In this document: positions 54,999-63,804 of the stretch, one piece after another | Position numbering within the stretch: the stretch's first letter is position 1 | Layout: each line of letters begins with the position of its first letter | Origin: Sphingomonas sp. 7/4-4 | GTDB lineage: Bacteria; Pseudomonadota; Alphaproteobacteria; Sphingomonadales; Sphingomonadaceae | Length of the DNA: 64,000 bases | Direction: 5' to 3' | Assembly (NCBI RefSeq): GCF_027941955.1 | Contig: NZ_CP115960.1 | Location: 3,972,001 to 4,036,000 of the forward strand | The notes under the pieces: model-generated | The model's database searches: none | The model's input: only the letters and a program-made list of their open reading frames with translations | What the model was told of the DNA's origin: nothing | Made by a program: the position numbers and the translations under genes

Positions 54999-57194
54999 AT
55001 GCTGAAAACCGCCTTCGCGCCGATGGCATTGCTCGCCTTTGTGGCGGCATTGCCGGCCGCGGCCCGTGACGTGCTGGTCCGCGACCAGGCCGGGTTCGCG
55101 GCCGCGGCGGCGTCGCTCGAGCCCGGCGATACGATCGTGCTCGCGGACGGCGAGTGGCGCGACTTCGCAATAAAGCTGGTTGGGGAGGGGACGGCGACAA
55201 GTCCGATCACGCTGACCGCGCAGCATCCCGGCAAGGTGATCCTCACCGGGCGCTCCAGCCTCGCGGTCGGCGGCACGCATCTCGTCGTATCGAACCTCGT
55301 TTTCCGTAACGGGTTCGCTTCCGGAGACGAAGTGATCGCCACCCGGGTCGGCAAGCGCTGGTCCGAGAATCTGCGGCTGACCGGGATCATGATCGACAGC
55401 TTCAGCAATCCGGATCGGCGTTTCGAGGATCATTGGGTCGCGCTCTATGGGCGCAACATCCGCGTCGATCACTCGCATTTCGAAGGCAAGGCCAATGCCG
55501 GCGCGATGCTGGTGGTGGTGCGCGAAGGCAAAATGCCGCTCGATAACCGCGTCACGCTCGACCATAATTATTTCGGGCACCGCCCGGTGCTCGGCTCGAA
55601 CGGCGGCGAGACGATCCGCATCGGGACCAGCACCGAATCGATGAGCGATTCGCACTCGATCGTCGAGGACAATGTCTTCGAGCGCTGCGACGGTGAGGTC
55701 GAGATCGTCTCGGTCAAATCGGGCGGCAACGTGATCCGCCGCAACCTCTTCCTCGCTTCGCAAGGCTCGGTCGTGCTGCGCCACGGCAACGGCAATCTGG
55801 TCGAGCGCAACGTCTTCCTGGGGCAGGGCCTGCCGCATACCGGCGGGGTGCGCGTGATCAACGAGCGCCAGATCGTACGCGACAATTACATGGAAGGGCT
55901 GGGCGGAGTCGATTTCACCAGCGCGATCACCGTGATGAACGGCGTCCCCAACTCGCCGATCAACCGCTACCTTCCGGTCAGAGGCGCGGTGATCGAACGT
56001 AACACGATCATCGATGCCGCGCGGATCACGCTCGGCGCGGGGGCAAGCGACGAACGCTCGCAGGCACCGCAATCGACGCGCTTTGCGGACAATTTGATCG
56101 TCAATCGCGACGGCAAGAGCCCGTTCCGCGCCGAAGCCAGCCTCGCCGGCATCGCCTTCGTCGGCAATGTCGCCTCGGCGGATCCCAAGGTCGAAGGCGT
56201 TGTCGTAGAGCGCCGCGAAGTGAAGCTCGAACGCGCCGCGAACGGCCTGCTCTATCCGGTTGGCGCCACGGCCGGTGCGCCGCGCGATCTGCAGCCGATC
56301 GCGCGCGAGGCGACGGGCGTCGCCTGGTATCCCAAGCCCGCCGGCACCCGCGTCGCGTTCGGCAGTGGGGCGACGGTCGAAGTCGCGACCGGCCCGGCGC
56401 TGGCCGCGGCAGTCGCCAACGCGCGCGACGGGGATGTCATCCAGCTCCGGCCAGCCCAGTACCTGCTCGCCGAGCCGCTGGTGGTGAGGCGCACGCTCAC
56501 CCTGCGCGGGCATTCGGCGACATTGCGCTTTTCGGCGCCGACCTTGTTCCAGCTCGAGGATGGCGCGAGCCTCCAGCTGCGCGATCTGAAGCTGAGCGGC
56601 AGCGCCGCACCCCGCCAGCCGGGCAACGCCGTGATCCGCGCCAGCGCGAAGCCGATGCTGGTCAATTATACCGTCGATATCGAGGATTGCGCCTTCGCCG
56701 AAATGGCGGGTGCGCCCGGGTTCGATGTCATCGCGACCGTCCCTGCGACGCTCGCCGAGACCATTCGCATCGTCGATACCCGCATCGCCGATGTCTCCGG
56801 GGCGGTCCTCGCCGGCCATTCCGAAAAGGGGAAGGAGGGTTTCTACAATGCCGAACGCGTCGTCTTCGACGGTCTCGACATGGCACGCGTGGCCACCATC
56901 GCTGACCTGTTCCGCGGCGGCACCGACGAAAGCACCTACGGCCCGCAATTCACGATGACCGACAGCAGCATCGCCGATAGCGGCGCGGTGCTGCTCTCCG
57001 GCGTGCAGGAGACCACGATCACCGGCAATCGCTTCGTCCGCAGCGGCGGCATTCGCGTCACGCACAGCGTCGGTTCGCCGCACACCGAGATCGCCCATAA
57101 CAGCTTCACGGCGACGCCGGCGCCAGTGATCGAGGAACTCCATTACACCGGTCCAGCGCGGGCGCTGCTCGCCGACAACCGGGTGTCGCAATGA
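54999..57194 (+). CDS. PL6 polysaccharide lyase (alginate lyase/chondroitinase-B fold)
   Basis: 731 residues. The start is ATG 54999; the signal peptide MLKTAFAPMALLAFVAALPA ends near AAARD. The catalytic pair is Lys240 in EIVSVKSGGNVIRRN and Arg261 in VVLRHGNGNLVERNVFLG. The spacing of 21 residues is the same as Lys250/Arg271 in chondroitinase B. Asn and Glu of the calcium site lie in the preceding coils (ERCDGEVEI). A second beta-helix of about 280 residues (from RDGDVIQLRPAQYLL) makes it a two-domain PL6 similar to AlyGC-type enzymes. Context with PL17 and DEH reductase makes alginate the likely substrate. Confidence 0.92.
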   Translation: MLKTAFAPMALLAFVAALPAAARDVLVRDQAGFAAAAASLEPGDTIVLADGEWRDFAIKLVGEGTATSPITLTAQHPGKVILTGRSSLAVGGTHLVVSNLVFRNGFASGDEVIATRVGKRWSENLRLTGIMIDSFSNPDRRFEDHWVALYGRNIRVDHSHFEGKANAGAMLVVVREGKMPLDNRVTLDHNYFGHRPVLGSNGGETIRIGTSTESMSDSHSIVEDNVFERCDGEVEIVSVKSGGNVIRRNLFLASQGSVVLRHGNGNLVERNVFLGQGLPHTGGVRVINERQIVRDNYMEGLGGVDFTSAITVMNGVPNSPINRYLPVRGAVIERNTIIDAARITLGAGASDERSQAPQSTRFADNLIVNRDGKSPFRAEASLAGIAFVGNVASADPKVEGVVVERREVKLERAANGLLYPVGATAGAPRDLQPIAREATGVAWYPKPAGTRVAFGSGATVEVATGPALAAAVANARDGDVIQLRPAQYLLAEPLVVRRTLTLRGHSATLRFSAPTLFQLEDGASLQLRDLKLSGSAAPRQPGNAVIRASAKPMLVNYTVDIEDCAFAEMAGAPGFDVIATVPATLAETIRIVDTRIADVSGAVLAGHSEKGKEGFYNAERVVFDGLDMARVATIADLFRGGTDESTYGPQFTMTDSSIADSGAVLLSGVQETTITGNRFVRSGGIRVTHSVGSPHTEIAHNSFTATPAPVIEELHYTGPARALLADNRVSQ

Positions 57195-59380
57195 TCCGTC
57201 GCCTGCTGCTCCTTGCCGCAGTCTCAACCCTGACGGTCGCAACGGCCGGGCACGCGCAAGAAGCGCGGCCGGCCCTGTCGGATGGCGCCGCCTTCGCCGC
57301 GATGGCGCGCGAAGGCGGCCGCTATCCGCTGTTCGCCGCCGAAGTGGCGCGGATGCGCGAGACGGTCGACGCGGCGATAAAGGATGGGATCCACGTGCCG
57401 GTGCCGAAGGATCCCGGCGGCGGCTACACGCACGAGCAGCACAAAAGGAACTACATGGCGCTGTATGGCGCCGGGCTGCTCTACCGGATCACCGGCGAGC
57501 GCGCTTATGCCGACTATGCGCGGCAGTTGCTGCTCGCATATGCCAAGCTCTATCCGACGCTCGGCGATCATCCGGCCAAGGCAAACGAGTCGGTCGGGCG
57601 GCTGTTCTGGCAGAGCCTCAACGACAGCGTCTGGCTGGTCTATTCGGTACAGGGCTATGACGCGATCCGCGACACGCTGAGCGCGGCGGACCGCAAGACG
57701 ATCGACGACGACGTCTTCCGCCGTGCCGCGGCATTCCTGTCGACCGGCAGCCCCGAGATGTTCGACCGCATCCACAACCACGCCACCTGGGCGTGCGCGG
57801 GCGTCGGCATGACCGGTTATGTGCTGCGCGACCCCAGGCTGGTCGACATGGCGCTCAAGGGCCGCGACGGCACCGGCAAGTCGGGTTTCCTGCGCCAGGT
57901 CGACGAACTCTTCTCGCCCGACGGCTATTACACCGAAGGCCCTTATTACCAGCGTTACGCCCTGCTGCCCTTCGTGCTGCTTGCACAGGCGATCGACGCG
58001 AACGATCCCGCGCAGGGCATCTTCCGCCGCCGCGACGGGGTGCTCTTGAAGGCGATCCGAACGACGATCCAGCTGAGCTATGGCGGATATTTCTTCCCGC
58101 TCAACGACGCGATGCCCGACAAGAGCCTCAAGACCGACGAGCTCTACCAGGCAGTCGCGATCGGTTATGCGGCGACGAAGGATCCCGCCTTCCTGTCGAT
58201 CACCGAGCAGCAGGGGCGTACGACGCTGACCCCCGGCGGCCTCGCAGTCGCGCGCGATCTCGCGGCGGGCAAGGCGCAGCCATTCCCGTTCGCCCCGGCA
58301 TTGTTCCGCGATGGACCGAACGGCGAGCAGGGCGCGATTGCCGTGATGCGCTCGGGGCCCGAGCCCGACGCATCGGTGCTCGTCGCCAAGAACAGCGGGA
58401 TGGGCATGGGCCATGGCCATTTCGACAAGCTCAACTGGATATTCTACGACGCCGGCGAGCCGGTGATCACCGATTACGGCTCGGCCCGTTTCCTCAATGT
58501 CGAGGCTAAGGACGGCGGCCGCTACCTTCCCGAGAATGAGAGCTGGGCCAAGCAGACCGTCGCGCACAACAGCTTGGTCATGAACGAGACCAGCCATTTC
58601 GCCGGCAAATGGCGCGACGGGCAAAAGCTCGCGCCGAAGCAGCTCTATTTCGCGAGCGACGCCAAGACGCAGGTCAGCACCGCGGAGATGGACGGCGCGT
58701 ATCCGGGCGTCCGCTTCCGCCGCACGCTGGTCGCGCTGCCGATGGGCAAAGCGAGCCCGCTGGTGCTCGACCTGCTCCGTGCGACCGGCGACAAGCCCGC
58801 GACCTGGGACCTGCCGCTCCATTATCGCGGCCAGATCACCGAGATCGGCTTTCCGCACCGCTCGAACACCGCCGAACGGCCGGTGCTCGGCAAGGCGAAC
58901 GGCTATCAGCACATCTGGGTCGACGCGACCGGCACGCCTGACGGCGACGCGGCCAGCCTCACCTGGATGCTCGGCAAGCGCTTCTACACCTGGCACATGC
59001 TGCCGCCCAAGGGCGCGCAGCTGATCCTCGGCGAAAGCGGCGCCGATGATCCGCGCTTCAACCTGCGCCGCGAGCCGCTGCTGATCGCGCGCGCCACAGG
59101 CGCAGCGGACGCCACGTTCGTCGGCCTGCTCGAGCCGCACGGCGCCTATGACCCGTCGGCGGAGACAGTGGTCAACAGCCGCAGCGCCATCGCGAAACTC
59201 GTCCACACGCGCGGTGCGGACGCCGATCTGGTGCGCATCGATCTGATCGGCGGGCGCAGCATCGTGCTGGCGATCGCCGACAGCGTCGACGCGACCGCGC
59301 GACACCGTGCCACGATCGACGGCCGCGTAATCGAATGGACCGGCCATTTCGCGCGGTTCGATCAGGGAGCGGCGCGATGA
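57191..59380 (+). CDS. PL17 oligoalginate lyase
   Basis: 729 residues. ATG 57191 overlaps the PL6 stop as ATGA. The signal peptide ends AGHAQ. The alpha-barrel domain has RYPLFAAEVARMRETVDAAI and the catalytic residues Asn196-His197 (DRIHNHATWACAG), Tyr253 (EGPYYQRYAL) and His408 (GMGHGHFDKLN). All four sit at a constant offset of five from Asn201, His202, Tyr258 and His413 of the Saccharophagus PL17 Alg17c. The C-terminal heparinase II/III-like beta domain (VRFRRTLVALPMGKASPLVL) is complete. It degrades alginate oligomers exolytically to monomers that form DEH (4-deoxy-L-erythro-5-hexoseulose uronate). Confidence 0.95.
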   Translation: MIRRLLLLAAVSTLTVATAGHAQEARPALSDGAAFAAMAREGGRYPLFAAEVARMRETVDAAIKDGIHVPVPKDPGGGYTHEQHKRNYMALYGAGLLYRITGERAYADYARQLLLAYAKLYPTLGDHPAKANESVGRLFWQSLNDSVWLVYSVQGYDAIRDTLSAADRKTIDDDVFRRAAAFLSTGSPEMFDRIHNHATWACAGVGMTGYVLRDPRLVDMALKGRDGTGKSGFLRQVDELFSPDGYYTEGPYYQRYALLPFVLLAQAIDANDPAQGIFRRRDGVLLKAIRTTIQLSYGGYFFPLNDAMPDKSLKTDELYQAVAIGYAATKDPAFLSITEQQGRTTLTPGGLAVARDLAAGKAQPFPFAPALFRDGPNGEQGAIAVMRSGPEPDASVLVAKNSGMGMGHGHFDKLNWIFYDAGEPVITDYGSARFLNVEAKDGGRYLPENESWAKQTVAHNSLVMNETSHFAGKWRDGQKLAPKQLYFASDAKTQVSTAEMDGAYPGVRFRRTLVALPMGKASPLVLDLLRATGDKPATWDLPLHYRGQITEIGFPHRSNTAERPVLGKANGYQHIWVDATGTPDGDAASLTWMLGKRFYTWHMLPPKGAQLILGESGADDPRFNLRREPLLIARATGAADATFVGLLEPHGAYDPSAETVVNSRSAIAKLVHTRGADADLVRIDLIGGRSIVLAIADSVDATARHRATIDGRVIEWTGHFARFDQGAAR

Positions 59381-60636
59381 AGAACGGCCTGCGCTGGTGG
59401 ATCATCGGCCTCGTCGCGGTGGCGACGGTGATCAACTATATCGACCGTAACGCGCTCGCGGTGATGTGGCCGGCGATCTCGAAGGACATCGGCGCCGACA
59501 AGGCCGATTACGCGCTGCTCGTGACGATCTTCATGATCGCTTATGCCGCGGGGCAGAGCCTGTTCGGGCGGCTGTTCGACGTGATCGGCACGCGGCTGGG
59601 GTTCACGGTCTCGATCCTCGTCTGGTCGGTCTCTATCGCGATGCATTCGCTTGCCCGCGGCATCGGCAGCTTCGGCATCCTCCGCGCCACGCTCGGGGTG
59701 AGCGAGGCGGGCAACTGGCCCGGCGCGGTCAAGGTCAACGCGCTCTGGTTCCCCTCGTCCGAGCGCGCGCTCGCGCAGGGCATCTTCAATTCGGGCGCGG
59801 CGATCGGCGCGATCATCGCGGCGCCGCTCGTCGCCTTGCTGTTCGGCCAGTTCGGCTGGCGCGCGACCTTCGTGCTGGTCGGCGTGCTCGGCATGCTCTG
59901 GCTGCTGCCGTGGTTCTGGCTCTATCGCGGCGATCCCGGCGCGCATCCCTGGCTGAGCGAGGCCGAGCGCGCGCATATCGCCGGCGACGGCCAGCGCCAC
60001 GCGGACGCCGGCCCGCCGCCGCGGCTCGCCGAATTGCTCCGCCACAAGCAGAGCTGGTCGATCATCGTCGCGCGCTTCTTCCTCGATCCGGTCTGGTGGC
60101 TGTTCGTCTCGTGGCTGCCGATCTACCTCGCCGAGACCTTCGGGTTCGACGTGCAGAAGATCGGGCTGTTCGCCTGGGTGCCGTTCGTCGGCGCGATGTT
60201 CGGCAGCCTGTTCGGCGGCTGGCTGGCGGGGCGGCTGATCCGATCGGGCTGGAGCGTGCTCAAGGCGCGCAAGGCAGTGATCACGCTCGGCGGTGCGATC
60301 ATGCTCCCGGCGCTGCTGCTCACCATTCAGGCGGCCGACCCGCTTTATGCAGTGCTGCTGATCGCCGCAGTGCTGTTCGGCTTCCAGGTCGCGATCAACA
60401 ATATCCAGACGCTGCCGAGCGATTTCTTCGGCAGCGGCGGCGCGGGCTCGCTCGCCGGCTTCAGCGGCACCGCGGCAGTCACGGGGACGCTGATCACCAC
60501 CTGGCTCGTGCCGGTGATGACACGGCACGGCTATGCATCGATCTTTGCGCTGGCGGCGGCGATCGTGCCGCTGTCGATGCTCGCAATATGGTTGCTCGGA
60601 GGAGGACCGCGCCGGTTCCGCTCGCCGGGCGGGTAA
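59377..60636 (+). CDS. MFS transporter, hexuronate/anion:cation symporter type (ExuT-like)
   Basis: 419 residues with 12 predicted helices. ATG 59377 overlaps the PL17 stop as ATGA. It opens MKNGLRWWIIGLVAVATVIN and contains the ACS-family signature YIDRNALAVMWPAI, the loop 2-3 pattern GRLFDVIGTRLGF and GVSEAGNWPGAVKVNALWFP with the acidic residue of helix 4. In alginate loci such proteins bring unsaturated uronate or DEH across the inner membrane. Its place between the monomer-forming lyase and the DEH-type reductase supports that. No irregularities are seen. Confidence 0.92.
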   Translation: MKNGLRWWIIGLVAVATVINYIDRNALAVMWPAISKDIGADKADYALLVTIFMIAYAAGQSLFGRLFDVIGTRLGFTVSILVWSVSIAMHSLARGIGSFGILRATLGVSEAGNWPGAVKVNALWFPSSERALAQGIFNSGAAIGAIIAAPLVALLFGQFGWRATFVLVGVLGMLWLLPWFWLYRGDPGAHPWLSEAERAHIAGDGQRHADAGPPPRLAELLRHKQSWSIIVARFFLDPVWWLFVSWLPIYLAETFGFDVQKIGLFAWVPFVGAMFGSLFGGWLAGRLIRSGWSVLKARKAVITLGGAIMLPALLLTIQAADPLYAVLLIAAVLFGFQVAINNIQTLPSDFFGSGGAGSLAGFSGTAAVTGTLITTWLVPVMTRHGYASIFALAAAIVPLSMLAIWLLGGGPRRFRSPGG

Positions 60637-60649
60637 AAGGGATGGAAGA

Positions 60650-61402
60650 ATGAAGTTCAAGGACAAGGTCGCATTGGTCACCGGCGGCGGCCGCGATATC
60701 GGGCGGTCGGTTTCGCTGCGGCTCGCCGCGGAGGGTGTGAAGATCGCGATCAACTATTGCAATGACCGCGAGTCCGCCGAAGCGACGGCGCGCGAGATCG
60801 AAGCCGCGGGCGGCACCGCCGCCGTGTTCCAGGCGGATGTGAGCAAGGCGGATCAGGTCGCGACGCTCGTCGCTGGCGTGCAGACGAAATTCGGCGATCG
60901 CATCGACGTGCTGGTCAACCTCGCCGGCGGCATGGTCGCGCGCCGCAAGCTCGAGGAGATGGACGAGGCCTTCTACGACCAGATCATGGACCTCAATCTC
61001 AAGTCGGTGTTCCTCGTCACGCGCGCAGTGAAGCCGCTGATGGGCGAGGGCGGCGCCATCGTGAACGTCTCCTCGCTGGCCGGACGCGACGGCGGCGGCC
61101 CCGGCGCTTCGCTCTATGCGACGTCGAAGGGCGCGCTGATGACGCTGACCCGCGCCTGGGCGAAGGAGTTCGGGCCCGAAGGCATTCGCGTCAACGCCGT
61201 GTGCCCGGGGCTGATCGGCACCAGCTTCCACGACATCTTCTCGAAGCCCGAGGGCCGCGCCGCGGTGGCAGGCAACACGCCGCTGCGCCGCGAAGGCCAC
61301 CCCGACGAAGTGGCGGACGCGATCGCCTATCTCGCCTCGGACGAAGCGCGCTTCCTGACAGGCGTGAATCTCGACGTGAACGGCGGGCTTGGTTTCTCAT
61401 GA
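60650..61402 (+). CDS. SDR-family reductase, likely DEH reductase
   Basis: 250 residues. ATG 60650 follows GGGATGGAAGA. The NAD(P)-binding motif is TGGGRDIGRSVSLRLAAEG; NLAGGM stabilises the fold; the catalytic Ser is in NVSSLAGRDGGG and the Tyr-x3-Lys in LYATSKGAL. The C-terminal VNLDVNGGLGFS is typical of classical SDRs. Context in an alginate operon, after lyases and a uronate-type transporter, suggests reduction of DEH to 2-keto-3-deoxy-D-gluconate. KduD-like activity or another uronate substrate cannot be excluded. KDG kinase and KDPG aldolase are not in this window. Confidence 0.88.
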   Translation: MKFKDKVALVTGGGRDIGRSVSLRLAAEGVKIAINYCNDRESAEATAREIEAAGGTAAVFQADVSKADQVATLVAGVQTKFGDRIDVLVNLAGGMVARRKLEEMDEAFYDQIMDLNLKSVFLVTRAVKPLMGEGGAIVNVSSLAGRDGGGPGASLYATSKGALMTLTRAWAKEFGPEGIRVNAVCPGLIGTSFHDIFSKPEGRAAVAGNTPLRREGHPDEVADAIAYLASDEARFLTGVNLDVNGGLGFS

Positions 61403-62274
61403 TCCGCGGGCTGCTCGGTCTCGCCTGCGCGTTCGCTCTGCCCGCGAATGCGCAGGAGCGCGCACGGACCGATGCGCCGCCCCTCGAGCCGTACAAGATC
61501 ATCCTGATCGGCGATTCCACGATGGCACCACATAGCGGCTGGGGCTCGGCCTTTTGCGGCGGCCATGTGAAGTCGTCGGTCGCATGCCTCAATCTCGGGC
61601 GCGGCGGCCGCAGCACGCGCAGCTATCGGGCGGAGGGATCGTGGGACATCGCGCTCGCCGAGGCGCGGATCCCGGGATATCGCGCGCGCTATGTCCTGAT
61701 CCAGTTCGCGCACAACGATCAGTCGAGCAAGCCCGAGCGCTGGACCGACGAGAAGACCGAATTCCCGGCCAATCTCCGCCGCTTCGTTACCGAAGTGCGC
61801 GCAGCCGGCGCGGTGCCGGTGCTGCTCACGCCGCTGACCCGCCGGATATTCAGGGACGGAAAGCTCGACAACAATCTCGCCTCATGGTCGGACGAAGTGC
61901 GCAAGATAGCAGCGGAGATGAAGGTGCCGCTGGTCGATCTCAACGCGCGCAGCGCCGCGGCCGTAAGCAAGCTGGGCGCGGTCGACGCGACGAAGCTGGC
62001 GCAGGAGCCGCCTGATCCGAAGGAGATGGAGGCTGCCCGGTCGGGAACCACCTTGCCGCCCAAGCCGGCGCCTCAAAGCGATCTGCCGCCCCCGCCCGAC
62101 ACGCAGGGCCCGCGCGCCACGGTGATCCGCAAATTCGACTATACGCATGTGGGAGAGGCGGGGGCCGATCTCTTCGCGCGGCTGGTTGCGCAGGATCTCG
62201 CCATCGCCGTGCCGGAACTGAGCGGGCAGCTTCTTCCTGAAGCTGCCCGCCCGCAGTGGGTGATCAGGAGGTGA
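61399..62274 (+). CDS. Secreted SGNH esterase, rhamnogalacturonan-acetylesterase-like
   Basis: 291 residues. ATG 61399 overlaps the SDR stop as ATGA. The signal peptide is MIRGLLGLACAFALPANAQ. The SGNH blocks are GDSTMAPHSG (Ser), LNLGRGGRSTRSY (Gly), IQFAHNDQSS (Asn) and DYTHVGEAGADLF (Asp/His). A segment of about 40 residues before the last block is rich in Pro, Ala and Lys (GTTLPPKPAPQSDLPPPPDT) and looks like a flexible insert. These CE12-type enzymes remove acetyl groups from polysaccharides. In this operon, acetylated alginate is a reasonable substrate guess, since pectin-specific genes are absent. A hairpin overlaps its last codons. Confidence 0.88.
   Translation: MIRGLLGLACAFALPANAQERARTDAPPLEPYKIILIGDSTMAPHSGWGSAFCGGHVKSSVACLNLGRGGRSTRSYRAEGSWDIALAEARIPGYRARYVLIQFAHNDQSSKPERWTDEKTEFPANLRRFVTEVRAAGAVPVLLTPLTRRIFRDGKLDNNLASWSDEVRKIAAEMKVPLVDLNARSAAAVSKLGAVDATKLAQEPPDPKEMEAARSGTTLPPKPAPQSDLPPPPDTQGPRATVIRKFDYTHVGEAGADLFARLVAQDLAIAVPELSGQLLPEAARPQWVIRR
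62222..62250. terminator. Hairpin inside 3' end of esterase gene
   Basis: A perfect 12-bp stem (GCGGGCAGCTTC / GAAGCTGCCCGC) with a 5-base loop, coding for the last residues of the esterase and lying 25 bases before the convergent SulP stop. No T-run follows. The two genes have no intergenic space, so this may serve as terminator for either strand. Confidence 0.55.
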
Positions 62275-63804
62275 TCAGGCGAATTCGGCCATCCTGCCGC
62301 TGCCGCCGAACACTTCCACCTTGCCGCCGCTGGCCCGGCGCCGCTGGAGCCAGTCCTTGAGCAGCTCGGCGCAGGTGTGATCGATCGCCGAACAGCGCGA
62401 GAAATCGATCCGGACCGCCCCTTGGCGCGGCAGGCCGTCGAGCCGCTCGGACAGCTTGGGCAGCGCGAGGAACGTCGCCGCGCCGTCCAGCGCCAGCGTG
62501 TGGCCTTCCGCTTCCTCGCTCTGCTCCATCCGCAGGCGCAGGCGCCGGAAGTGCGGCATCAGCTCGATCATCGACAGCGCGATACCGACCAGCACGCCGG
62601 TCAGCAGGTCCTCGACCACCACCAGCGTGAGCGTCACTGCCCAGATCATCGCCGGCAGCACGCCATAATCGCGCAGCAGATGCCTGGCATGGCTGAAGTT
62701 CACCAGCCGCGCGCCGGTGACGACCAGCACCGCGCCGAGCGCGGCCATCGGGATCTCGCGCAGCAGCCAGGGCAGCAATGCGACGAAGCCGAGGATCCAC
62801 ACGCCGTGGAGCATCGTCGATAGCCGCGTCGTCGCACCGGCCTGGACGTTGGCCGAGCTGCGGACGATCACGCCGGTCATCGGCAGCGCGCCGGCGGCGC
62901 CGCACAGCAGGTTGCCCACGCCCTGTGCGCGGAGCTCCTTGTTATAGTTAGTGCGGACGCCGTCGTGCATGCGGTCCACCGCCGCCGCGGAGAGCAGGGT
63001 CTCGGCGCTGGCGATGAAGGCGATGGCGAAGGCCGCGCCGATCACCGAAGGGTTGAGCAGGATCGAGAAGGCGCCTGCATCGGGCAATGCGATGGCCGCG
63101 GCGATATTCTCCGGCACGACCACGCGGGTGACGTCGAGGCCGAGCGCGAACGCGAGCAACGTGCTCGCCATCACGCCCATCAGTGCGCCGGGGACAAGCT
63201 TGAGCGCTGCCGGTCGCCATTTCTCCCAGCCGAGCATGACGCCGATCGTCACCAATGCGAGCGCAAGCGCGATTTCCGCCGCGGCCATGTTGGGCGACAG
63301 GCCGAGCAGGCGCCCGGGCATCGCCGCGAGATTCTCGAGGCCGCTGGGCAGCGGCTTCGAATCGAACAATACGTGAAACTGGCCGATCACGATCAGCACG
63401 CCGATACCGGCGAGCATGCCGTGGACGACGGCCGGCGAGATCGCGCGGAACCAGCCGCCGAGGCGGAACACCCCGGCGACGACCTGGATCAGCCCGGCGA
63501 GCATCAGGATCGGGCCGAGTGCCGAGAGACCCTGGTCGCGGACGAGCTCGAACACGATGACCGCGAGACCGGCGGCCGGGCCGCTGACCTGCAGCGGCGA
63601 TCCGGCGAGCGCACCGACGACGAGGCCGCCGATGATGCCGGTGATCAGGCCCTTTTCGGGCGGCACGCCCGAGGCGATGGCGATGCCCATGCAGAGCGGC
63701 ATCGCCACGAGGAAGACGACGATCGAGGCGGTTAGGTCCCGGACGTTCCAGCGGGCCTTTTCCTCGGGCGCCGCGGCGTCGAGAGGGGCGGTGGCGGTGT
63801 TCAT
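62275..63804 (-). CDS. SulP-family anion transporter with STAS domain (probable bicarbonate transporter)
   Basis: 509 residues with 10-14 membrane segments. The family signature is visible as AMPLCMGIAIASGVPPEKGL, GPAAGLAVIVFELV and AFIASAETLLSAAAVDRM. Residues about 425-505 form a short STAS domain (LPRQGAVRIDFSRCSAIDHT). Its stop lies directly after the convergent esterase stop. ATG 63804 overlaps the stop of a carbonic-anhydrase gene as ATGA. SulP transporters paired with a carbonic anhydrase commonly move bicarbonate; sulphate transport is the alternative. Confidence 0.9.
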   Translation of the reverse strand: MNTATAPLDAAAPEEKARWNVRDLTASIVVFLVAMPLCMGIAIASGVPPEKGLITGIIGGLVVGALAGSPLQVSGPAAGLAVIVFELVRDQGLSALGPILMLAGLIQVVAGVFRLGGWFRAISPAVVHGMLAGIGVLIVIGQFHVLFDSKPLPSGLENLAAMPGRLLGLSPNMAAAEIALALALVTIGVMLGWEKWRPAALKLVPGALMGVMASTLLAFALGLDVTRVVVPENIAAAIALPDAGAFSILLNPSVIGAAFAIAFIASAETLLSAAAVDRMHDGVRTNYNKELRAQGVGNLLCGAAGALPMTGVIVRSSANVQAGATTRLSTMLHGVWILGFVALLPWLLREIPMAALGAVLVVTGARLVNFSHARHLLRDYGVLPAMIWAVTLTLVVVEDLLTGVLVGIALSMIELMPHFRRLRLRMEQSEEAEGHTLALDGAATFLALPKLSERLDGLPRQGAVRIDFSRCSAIDHTCAELLKDWLQRRRASGGKVEVFGGSGRMAEFA

